Virus record (IMG/VR): IMGVR_UViG_3300030329_000108
Span: 1-21,575 of that record
From: a virus
Length of the DNA: 21,575 bases
Strand: one strand, 5' to 3'
This document shows, in pieces, positions 7,059 through 12,063 of the stretch. A program made the translations under genes and the position numbers. Within the stretch, counting starts at the first letter, position 1. Each line of letters begins with the position of its first letter. The notes under the pieces were generated by a model. The model was not told the DNA's origin and did no database searches. It was given only the letters and a program-made list of their open reading frames with translations.

Positions 7059-8179
7059 TAGCCTGATCCTTGTGTAATTGTAATTGTTGAAGAGCTACCA
7101 CCATTAACTGTAATAGTTTTAGTAACTCCATCCTGTATAAATATAACTGTATAACTTCCAGAACCATCTAAGTCTAAACGTACTGATTCACTTACGCTTC
7201 TTCTTAAACTAATAGTTTGTCCTTGTATTAAGGTAGTTATCTGAGTCTCCATGTCCTGACCGATTGATGTACCTTGTACACTAATACCTGACGCATCTCT
7301 AGCCAACTCATCTTCAGCTTCAATCATATCTAATTCTGAAACTATATCTAATAAATCTTCCAAGAAGTTTACATCTAAATAGTTTATATCTAATTCTGAG
7401 AATTCTAATTCAGCCTCTGCATCTAAGAAATCTTCATTTAAATAATCTATATCTAAATCATTGAAGTCTAAAAATACATTAGATGATTGAGCTGTACCTT
7501 CTTCTTGTATAACCTGTTCCTTTTTTGGAGGAGTTACAATAAGCATATTATCTATAATGTCTAGAGTTAAATCTAATATTACAGGTTTACTTGGAGAGCT
7601 TTCAAAGACTGTTACAGTTGTAGCTTGATAAGGTTTGTTGAGCACAACAGTACTCATAGCAGTAGAGACTGTAATCTCTCCACTAGCTAAACCATTTTCA
7701 TCAGGTAATAAAATTATTAAAGACCTGCCGAGTTCATCTACAGTACAAGTGAAATCTGTACCACGTATTGCGATGCTGGCAGTTGGGGTTTGTATTGATA
7801 TGTTCTCTTTGTTAATTCTACCGAGACCACCAGTTATAAATCTAGCAGTACCACTAGCAAACGTAAGAGCCATTTTAGATTTGCTTGGATTAGGATCATA
7901 GATATATTCATCTATGACAAGTTTAGAATGTTCAGTAAGTCTGACCTTACTGTTGTCCAGAAAGGTTATAGCGAGTCTTCCAGCAGAGGTGCGAACATCA
8001 TCAAGATGTTGAACATCAAAATCAAGTTCAGCACCATAAGCCTTATCTCGTAGAACTTGTGCAGTTCCGTTTAGTTCTGTTATGTCTCCAATGTTAGCAT
8101 CCGACTGCTGTGCCATCATCGTCTTGGATGACACAAATAGTACCATTGCTACCAGTAGAAAGTATCTTGAGCCAATCAC
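7058..8179 (-). CDS. Secreted FecR-domain protein with acidic 21-residue repeats
   Basis: The 373-residue protein begins at GTG 8179 with a signal peptide (MIGSRYFLLVAMVLFVSS, cleavage near AQQ at 23-25). A FecR domain covers about 30-145, with LDDVRTSAGRLAITFLD, EYIYDP and TPTASIAIRGTDF visible. Residues 237-278 are two 21-residue acidic, Leu-rich repeats, followed by a partial third. A beta-rich, Ser/Thr/Gly tail ends the protein. It lacks the anti-sigma N-terminal domain and inner-membrane helix of true FecR regulators, so it is more likely a periplasmic or surface ligand-binding partner, plausibly of the CHASE2 cyclase it is coupled to. No Shine-Dalgarno is visible at the GTG. The first 86 nt overlap the curlin gene; an ATG at 8146 is possible but would cut into the signal peptide. 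Confidence 0.85.
   Translation of the reverse strand: MIGSRYFLLVAMVLFVSSKTMMAQQSDANIGDITELNGTAQVLRDKAYGAELDFDVQHLDDVRTSAGRLAITFLDNSKVRLTEHSKLVIDEYIYDPNPSKSKMALTFASGTARFITGGLGRINKENISIQTPTASIAIRGTDFTCTVDELGRSLIILLPDENGLASGEITVSTAMSTVVLNKPYQATTVTVFESSPSKPVILDLTLDIIDNMLIVTPPKKEQVIQEEGTAQSSNVFLDFNDLDIDYLNEDFLDAEAELEFSELDINYLDVNFLEDLLDIVSELDMIEAEDELARDASGISVQGTSIGQDMETQITTLIQGQTISLRRSVSESVRLDLDGSGSYTVIFIQDGVTKTITVNGGSSSTITITQGSG
7346..7471 (-). repeat. Two tandem 21-residue (63 bp) acidic repeats in the FecR-domain gene
   Basis: The FecR-domain protein contains LDFNDLDIDYLNEDFL... directly followed by LEFSELDINYLDVNFL..., which align over 21 residues with conserved L, F, LDI, YL and FL positions. 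A partial third copy (SELDM) follows. The DNA copies have diverged (related taattctga / atatctaaat segments), so the duplication is old or under protein-level constraint. Confidence 0.8.
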
Positions 8180-8804
8180 GTGCTAATAAACTCTGTTGTT
8201 GTATATTAAATGTTCTGTCGTTACCTGTATGATCTAGATAGAAATACCCATTAGCATAACCATCAGCATCAAACGTAACAGTATTAGAATCACCATCTAC
8301 GTCAACGTAGTTAGTCGCTGAATCATAATCTATATCAAAATCAAATTCGTTACTGTCACCTTGAATTATCCAGTCTAAGTCTAGCGTACTTGCCATTGCA
8401 GATGTACCTACATTAAGTGTAAAATCATTACTACTTCCAGTTACATCTACATTAAAGTTACCACTATCAGCACCATATGTATCAGTAGGATCAACTTGAA
8501 TATTAAATACGTTAGAGTCTCCATCAAATTCAAAGAAGCCTGTAAACGTATTAGCTAATATATCACCTAAGAATTTGTTAGAACTTCCTATTTGATTAAT
8601 ATCTAATGTCATAGTATTTCCATCCAAATCTAAGGCAGTTAAATCACCTGCAGTAGAGTCCGTTCCTCCTATTATGTTGCCTGAACCTAGCTGTTCTAAA
8701 TCAAGATTAGCAGTAGCACCAGATTGATCTACATATATTTCATTATCTGCAGCGTAAACTGATCCAACTAACAATACTAAACATAATGTTAAAAATTTAT
8801 TCAT
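8094..8804 (-). CDS. Curlin-repeat secreted protein (CsgA/CsgB-like)
   Basis: From ATG 8804 the protein is 236 residues with a clear signal peptide (MNKFLTLCLVLLVGSVYA). The mature part has repeated curlin-type units: VDQSGATANLDLEQLGSGN, LDINQIGSSNKFLG, VTGSSNDFTLNV, IQGDSNEFDFDI, VDGDSNTVTF and LDHTGNDRTFNIQQQ. The recurring G-x-(S)N and Q/D-x-G spacing matches curlin repeats, which form amyloid beta-helices. It is Asp-rich with fewer Gln than E. coli CsgA. The tail ends with Cys...Cys (TICVIQ...AVGC). It lies directly after csgG, overlapping by 8 nt (ATGAATAA), so it is the probable export substrate. A TTG at 8825 would extend the frame, but it adds residues before a perfect signal peptide. 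Confidence 0.8.
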   Translation of the reverse strand: MNKFLTLCLVLLVGSVYAADNEIYVDQSGATANLDLEQLGSGNIIGGTDSTAGDLTALDLDGNTMTLDINQIGSSNKFLGDILANTFTGFFEFDGDSNVFNIQVDPTDTYGADSGNFNVDVTGSSNDFTLNVGTSAMASTLDLDWIIQGDSNEFDFDIDYDSATNYVDVDGDSNTVTFDADGYANGYFYLDHTGNDRTFNIQQQSLLARDWLKILSTGSNGTICVIQDDDGTAVGC

Positions 8805-9597
8805 AAGTCCAATAGTTCCTCCCAAAACCTATTTGAATCATTTTTAAAACAGCTTCTTCTATTGCCTTTTGCAAAGCTATAGAAGCACTTTCGTTTTCTG
8901 CGACACCTCCCTCGATTTCAACAAGCTCTGTGCCCATCTCGATGAAACGAAAAACATCTTGCGAGACTCCAACAGATAGAAGTGTCTTAGCAGTTGTTAC
9001 TTCTATTAACACTTCACCTGTTGATACAGATATTAAACGTAGTGAGACTGTGACAGTATCTTCTCTGTATTGTTTGCTACTGCCTATACCTAAGTATCTT
9101 GCTCCTAGTCCACCACTTCTAAGGTTAGTATCATATGCTGTGACACCACCTTGGACCAATAGCCCTGCAAACAGTAAGGGCTTTAGGTCTTTGTTCTCTT
9201 CAAATTTCTCTCTAGTACTTCTTATTAATTGTCTTTCTTTCGTAAGATTATCTAAACCAATACGTTCTACTACTTGAAAGAACTCACCATTTCCTGCGTG
9301 CTTCAAAGCTCTTATTAAGAAAGCATCAGGTGCTTGTGATATTGCAGTACTAAACAATGCAAACTGACTGTTACTTTTTCTCTGTCCTGTTAAGTCTGAA
9401 AAACCATTAGGATATACAGCTATAGTAGGCCTTCTTATTGGAGGCTCAATGTTCTTTAATTCTTCTGACTGTAGTTCTAATATCTGAGTAGTTTGAATAC
9501 TAATAACAGGTATACCACCTCTTGTTAGTAACTCATCATATTTTACTGCACAGCTAGAAAGTGAAATCGCCAATAGGCAAAGTAATAGTCGTGACAT
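8797..9597 (-). CDS. csgG: CsgG-like curli secretion pore lipoprotein
   Basis: The product is a CsgG-family outer-membrane lipoprotein that assembles into the pore for curli subunits. Starting at ATG 9597 it reads MSRLLLCLLAISLSSC, a classic lipoprotein signal with the lipobox cysteine at 16. ATGs at 9603 and 9609 are also in frame with no better Shine-Dalgarno. Family features include RRPTIAVYPNGFSDLTGQR, a central ERIGLDNLTKERQLIRSTR, a glycine-rich transmembrane-loop region (FAGLLVQGGVTAYDTN, GGLGARYLG), and TVSLRLISVSTGEVL. At 266 residues it matches CsgG length. It overlaps csgF upstream by about 44 nt and the curlin gene downstream by 8 nt, giving the order csgF-csgG-curlin on one transcript. 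Confidence 0.92.
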   Translation of the reverse strand: MSRLLLCLLAISLSSCAVKYDELLTRGGIPVISIQTTQILELQSEELKNIEPPIRRPTIAVYPNGFSDLTGQRKSNSQFALFSTAISQAPDAFLIRALKHAGNGEFFQVVERIGLDNLTKERQLIRSTREKFEENKDLKPLLFAGLLVQGGVTAYDTNLRSGGLGARYLGIGSSKQYREDTVTVSLRLISVSTGEVLIEVTTAKTLLSVGVSQDVFRFIEMGTELVEIEGGVAENESASIALQKAIEEAVLKMIQIGFGRNYWTYE

Positions 9598-10015
9598 TCC
9601 CATCTTCATCTGTAATCTTTAGAGTTATCATACCATCGACAACCCAATACTCAATTATATTTCCTAATAATTCTAATATACCTTCTGTCTTAGGATTTTC
9701 ACCAAACAAGTTCTCTACTAATTGTCTAGATAACTGAGCATAGATACGAGATTCAAGATTCCTAATGAACCTTGCAAGTGTTGTATTATTTTCCTCTCTT
9801 TCTGCAGCTTCTTTAAGGGCTTTGATCTCTGCCTTTAATGCTTCCTTACGATTGAACTCTTGGTTCTCTATAGTAAGGTAATGTGAACTGGTGTTGTTAC
9901 CACTAAAGGAAGGATTCTTAAACTTATGTACTATCTCATCTGCGTTTATATTAAGTGCAAAAATACTTAGTACCATGACTAAGCTTATTATCCATATCCA
10001 TTTAGTACTATCCAT
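9554..10015 (-). CDS. csgF: CsgF-like curli assembly factor
   Basis: CsgF binds the CsgG pore at the cell surface and helps nucleate curli. This 153-residue protein has a signal peptide (about 1-25, WIISLVMVLSIFALNINA) and then the family hallmark HKFKNPSFSGN, equivalent to the FRNPNFGGN segment that plugs CsgG. A long charged helix follows (RKEALKAEIKALKEAAERE), and a C-terminal beta unit (WVVDGMITLKITDEDGN). Length is close to the usual 138. Its ATG shares a base with the previous stop (TAATG) and has GGAAAG upstream. The long helix is more charged than in enterobacterial CsgF. No csgE or csgC is visible in this window. Confidence 0.87.
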   Translation of the reverse strand: MDSTKWIWIISLVMVLSIFALNINADEIVHKFKNPSFSGNNTSSHYLTIENQEFNRKEALKAEIKALKEAAEREENNTTLARFIRNLESRIYAQLSRQLVENLFGENPKTEGILELLGNIIEYWVVDGMITLKITDEDGNVTTITLPIGDFTF

Positions 10016-10365
10016 TAATCTTTCCTCTGGTCATCTCTGTCTGCTTTTGCTACTTTATCTATCTCTATTAGATTTGGTACACCTAATAAAGTTTTTAAAA
10101 GTATGTCCTGCCTGATTGTTTGATTATCAACTGCTCTAATCCTATCTATTAAAGCAACAATCATCCCATGTTGTGCGTCTAACTTAGAAGTTATTCTTTC
10201 TTCCATAGCATCTTGTTTAGCATTTATTGAAGCATCAGTTGCATCTATCTTCTGTTCAATAGTTCCCATTATCTTTGACAGCAATTGCCAAAGTAACCAC
10301 CCTAGTCCTAAAAGTCCTGCTACTGGAACACCAACCTCATTGATTAATGTTATCACACTATCCAT
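10015..10365 (-). CDS. Single-pass membrane protein with coiled coil, unknown
   Basis: The 116-residue protein has one membrane segment (about 11-33, VGVPVAGLLGLGWLLWQLL) near the N-terminus with no cleavable signal. A long helical, heptad-rich domain follows (about 35-105: EQKIDATDASINAKQDAMEE, RIRAVDNQTIRQ). This layout resembles XhlA/BhlA-type holin accessories and YvrJ-like small phage proteins, but I cannot assign it. It sits directly before csgF with a one-base overlap and starts inside the end of the 65-residue gene, so it is part of the curli unit's transcript. It could act as a membrane scaffold for the curli pore or in lysis; the sequence does not decide. Confidence 0.7.
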   Translation of the reverse strand: MDSVITLINEVGVPVAGLLGLGWLLWQLLSKIMGTIEQKIDATDASINAKQDAMEERITSKLDAQHGMIVALIDRIRAVDNQTIRQDILLKTLLGVPNLIEIDKVAKADRDDQRKD

Positions 10366-10555
10366 TAAACTTTAAGTCCTCCCACCTTTTAAAGGATTTA
10401 GTATCAGAATCCCAAAACCAACCTTCGTAATGACTGGATTTTTTAGGTTCTTCTTCCTTTTGATCTTGATACCAGTTCCAACGACCATTATGAATGCTTT
10501 CCATATTAGTAATAATATCTTTAATTGTTTTCTCTTTACCTTTTTTTGGGTGCAT
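10358..10555 (-). CDS. 65-residue Trp-rich soluble protein, unknown
   Basis: This small protein has a Lys-rich start (MHPKKGKEKTIKDIITNMES) and a Trp/Tyr/acidic body (HNGRWNWYQDQKEEEPK, HYEGWFWDSDTKSFKRWEDL). Repeated W-x-W and WFWD features suggest a compact aromatic fold or a peptide-binding patch. There is no signal or membrane segment. I recognise no family. It ends with an 8-nt overlap onto the next gene (ATGGATAG), typical of this operon. An AGGA lies only 3 nt before the ATG, which is close for a Shine-Dalgarno; an internal ATG at codon 18 is an alternative start. Confidence 0.6.
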   Translation of the reverse strand: MHPKKGKEKTIKDIITNMESIHNGRWNWYQDQKEEEPKKSSHYEGWFWDSDTKSFKRWEDLKFNG

Positions 10556-10587
10556 TAATCCTACACTTCTCTATCGTGATTTCAAAA

Positions 10588-10737
10588 TTATGTAAAGTCT
10601 GCAATTATATCAATTATAAGGTAAACAAAAAGAATGTGCATAATGAGCCTATGCCTACGAGTACGGCTAAGTCCGTATCTCTTCTCCTCTTTATCTTCCT
10701 CAATCTCCTCTTGCGTATTGTACCATCGTCCAGCCAT
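10588..10737 (-). CDS. 49-residue small membrane protein, unknown
   Basis: Reading leftward from ATG 10737 gives MAGRWYNTQEEIEEDKEEKR, a middle RTRRHR stretch, and a C-terminal hydrophobic segment (LIMHILFVYLIIDIIADFT). This suggests an acidic soluble head anchored in the membrane by its C-terminus, with positive residues before the segment. No Shine-Dalgarno is obvious. A second frame on the same strand (10754 to 10614, 46 residues, MKSVPLWLDDGTIRKRR...) also ends in a hydrophobic stretch and starts right at the hsp20 stop (TAGATG). By A/T-rich third positions and less extreme composition I prefer the 49-residue frame. Whether one or both are made is open. Confidence 0.5.
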   Translation of the reverse strand: MAGRWYNTQEEIEEDKEEKRYGLSRTRRHRLIMHILFVYLIIDIIADFT

Positions 10738-10754
10738 AAGGGAACTGATTTCAT

Positions 10755-11183
10755 CTAAGTTTCAATCTTAATTTGTTTAGGCTTCTTCTCTTCTGGAATA
10801 AACCTAGTTAAGTTAATACGTAGAAGACCATTCCTCAAGGTTGCACCAACGACTTCAATGTCATCAGCCAACTTAAATTGTCGTCTGAAAGAGCGTTGGG
10901 CAATTCCCTTAAAGAGTTTGCCTTCCTCCTTTGTTTCAGACGATTCGTGCATTATTGTTAAAGTTCTTTCCTGTACTTCAACTTCTATGTCGTTATCGTC
11001 TAGCCCTGCGAGAGCCATTTCGATAGTGTAGTTCTCTCCATCTCTACTTACGTTTGTAGGTGGATATGTCGGTACTGATATTTCAGTAGCCTTAGATAAA
11101 CTGTCAAACAATCTATCAAATCCAACGAACATAGATGTAAATGAGGGTGAATAAAAGTCCACCAAGTTATTCTTAATAACCAT
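10755..11183 (-). CDS. hsp20: Small heat-shock protein, Hsp20/IbpA family
   Basis: The 142-residue protein is an ATP-independent chaperone that holds unfolding proteins. Its alpha-crystallin domain spans about 40-132, with PPTNVSRDGENYTIEMALAG at the start, RSFRRQFKLADDIEV in the middle and the signature NGLLRINL near the end. The C-terminal tail carries an I-x-I motif (IKI) used for oligomer assembly. N-terminal FDRLFDSL matches IbpA-type proteins. Marine T4-like phages also carry hsp20, often as a virion-assembly helper. The ATG has a strong AAGGAG, but the leader can fold over it (see the hairpin at 11181-11214). Here it heads the run of genes leading into the curli and cyclase genes. Confidence 0.95.
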   Translation of the reverse strand: MVIKNNLVDFYSPSFTSMFVGFDRLFDSLSKATEISVPTYPPTNVSRDGENYTIEMALAGLDDNDIEVEVQERTLTIMHESSETKEEGKLFKGIAQRSFRRQFKLADDIEVVGATLRNGLLRINLTRFIPEEKKPKQIKIET

Positions 11184-11214
11184 AATTTTTCTCCTTATTA
11201 TTAAGCAAGTTATG
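11181..11214 (-). promoter_or_regulatory. Candidate ROSE-like RNA thermometer hairpin over hsp20 Shine-Dalgarno and start
   Basis: In the hsp20 mRNA, CAUAA (11214-11210) can pair with UUAUG (11185-11181, containing the AUG). Inside it, UUGCU (11208-11204) can pair with AGGAG of the Shine-Dalgarno (11195-11191) as U-G, U-A, G-G, C-G, U-A around an 8-nt loop UAAUAAUA. UUGCU opposite the Shine-Dalgarno with a G-G mismatch is the hallmark of ROSE thermometers in alphaproteobacterial small heat-shock genes. This pairing is read directly; temperature response is inference. The outer stem is AU-rich and separated by a 1x5 internal loop, so it should be weak. Confidence 0.5.
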
Positions 11215-11219
11215 TATAC

Positions 11220-11250
11220 CTCTTAGACGCTCATAGAGCCATTCTAAGAG
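11220..11250 (-). other. Hairpin in hsp20 leader
   Basis: CTCTTAGA and TCTAAGAG form a perfect 8-bp inverted repeat, with an inner GCTC/GAGC that can add a 4-bp stem-loop (loop TAT). It lies just 5' of the thermometer-like hairpin on the hsp20 transcript. ROSE leaders typically have such preceding stem-loops. It has no following T run, so it is not a terminator. Confidence 0.6.
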
Positions 11251-11256
11251 AGTTTT

Positions 11257-11292
11257 TAATTACTAGATATATCGAACTCTATCTAGTAATTA
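11257..11292. repeat. 13-bp perfect inverted repeat between the 37-residue gene and hsp20
   Basis: TAATTACTAGATA (11257-11269) and TATCTAGTAATTA (11280-11292) are perfect reverse complements with a 10-nt spacer. The element can be a transcript hairpin in the hsp20 leader or a DNA operator for a dimeric regulator. On the minus strand it is followed by AAAAA rather than a T run, so it is not an intrinsic terminator for the virion genes. Confidence 0.7.
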
Positions 11293-11296
11293 TCGA

Positions 11297-11325
11297 GTCT
11301 TAAATAGACTCTATTTAGACTTTTT
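11297..11325 (+). terminator. Weak candidate intrinsic terminator facing rightward
   Basis: On the + strand GTCTTAAATA and TATTTAGAC can pair (one bulged T, 5-nt loop GACTC), immediately followed by TTTTT. Stem GC content is low. All genes here run leftward, so it could only stop antisense read-through from the left arm; a function is doubtful. An alternative fold uses GAGTCT/AGACTC (11295-11311). Confidence 0.3.
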
Positions 11326-11424
11326 AATTAAGCCTAAAATCTTCTCAAACCACTCTGGTTTTTTTCTGTAGATAACATATCCTACGATACCAGCAATGAT
11401 TATAAATCCTATTAAATTTTCCAT
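11311..11424 (-). CDS. 37-residue small membrane peptide next to holin
   Basis: From ATG 11424 the peptide reads MENLIGFIIIAGIVGYVIYR then KKPEWFEKILGLIKKSK. It has one N-terminal membrane helix and a basic amphipathic tail, typical of small phage holin- or antiholin-like peptides. The Shine-Dalgarno AGGAG is at ideal distance and lies in the last codons of the holin gene upstream; the gap is two bases. This placement supports a lysis role by association. It is the last gene before the hsp20 leader. The family cannot be named from so short a sequence. Confidence 0.65.
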   Translation of the reverse strand: MENLIGFIIIAGIVGYVIYRKKPEWFEKILGLIKKSK

Positions 11425-11426
11425 TA

Positions 11427-11903
11427 TTACTCCTGTTTATGTGAAGCTCCAAAATAGAAGCTGATTACAGCCGAGGCTAATCCACCTAGATAACCAAGCA
11501 CTAAGTTTATTAGAGCTTCGCTGTTCTGTTCTGGTGGTTGTAGAGTAACTAAAAAGATATACCCTAAAAAACCACCTAATGTAGCTACGCCCATAATACG
11601 TGCTGTCCAGTCTTTACTGAATCTTCCTCTAGCATCTTGCGTGTCAGCTACTTCTAATTTAAATACGTCTACTTCAAGCTCTTTCATCTTTAACTCAAAG
11701 TCTTGTTCAGCTTTTTTCAGCTGTAACATCTGTTCAGGTGTAGCATTCTGTACAGCTTTCTCAATAGCCTTTGGTGTATTAGGAACTCCCAATACATCTG
11801 CTATCATATTAGCTGCCATTCCTCCCATAGGCCCACCTAATGCAGAGCCTAATGTAGGAGCTACTGCACCTACGACATTCTTTAATATTCCACCTAGTTT
11901 CAT
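11427..11903 (-). CDS. Holin, 3TM gene-transfer-release type
   Basis: This 158-residue protein looks like the GTA_holin_3TM family, which permeabilises the inner membrane for lysis and particle release. Visible are a glycine-rich N-terminal segment (PTLGSALGGPMGGMAANMIA), a helical charged centre (QNATPEQMLQLKKAEQDFEL, DTQDARGRFSKDW), and two C-terminal membrane spans (about 105-122 MGVATLGGFLGYIFLVTL and 130-152 ALINLVLGYLGGLASAVISF). Its ATG overlaps the preceding small gene's stop (ATGA) and has AAGGAAG upstream. Position just after the ejection proteins and just before a small membrane peptide fits a lysis module. No separate endolysin gene is in this window; the muralytic domain is on the 1420-residue protein. 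Confidence 0.82.
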   Translation of the reverse strand: MKLGGILKNVVGAVAPTLGSALGGPMGGMAANMIADVLGVPNTPKAIEKAVQNATPEQMLQLKKAEQDFELKMKELEVDVFKLEVADTQDARGRFSKDWTARIMGVATLGGFLGYIFLVTLQPPEQNSEALINLVLGYLGGLASAVISFYFGASHKQE

Positions 11904-12049
11904 TCTTCTTCCTTATAAACTTCTTTCATTAAATCTTCAAACATCAATCTGAAATCTTCTAATTTTATAAAAGCTGTATTATGCTTAATTTGGTTTAAGC
12001 AGTATTGTCTGTAACACCTTTCTAATAGTTCTTCTGTGTACAATACCAT
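11900..12049 (-). CDS. 49-residue helical protein, unknown
   Basis: The frame from ATG 12049 encodes MVLYTEELLERCYRQYCLNQ, then a helical acidic end (KLEDFRLMFEDLMKEVYKEEE). It fills the space between the 1420-residue gene and the holin, and its TGA overlaps the holin ATG by four bases, so it is likely coupled to holin translation. The two cysteines (12 and 17) and conserved-looking aromatic spacing suggest a real short folded protein. There is no membrane segment. Similar short proteins near lysis genes are, to my recollection, seen in pelagiphage-like genomes; function unknown. Confidence 0.65.
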   Translation of the reverse strand: MVLYTEELLERCYRQYCLNQIKHNTAFIKLEDFRLMFEDLMKEVYKEEE

Positions 12050-12063
12050 TATAGTGCCTGTTA

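Noticed and set aside
7635-7901. Rightward 88-residue frame within the FecR gene
   Set aside because: It is antisense to a recognised domain and has no ribosome-binding site.
8805-8825. TTG start for the curlin gene
   Set aside because: It adds seven residues before a perfect signal peptide and no Shine-Dalgarno fits it; ATG 8804 overlaps the csgG stop as other starts in this operon do.
10525-10758. Rightward 77-residue hydrophobic frame
   Set aside because: It runs opposite to all neighbouring genes, has no Shine-Dalgarno, and is explained by the complementary leftward small membrane frame.
11295-11325. Terminator for the virion/lysis genes
   Set aside because: The T run follows only on the rightward strand. 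Read leftward, the hairpins are followed by A-rich or mixed sequence.
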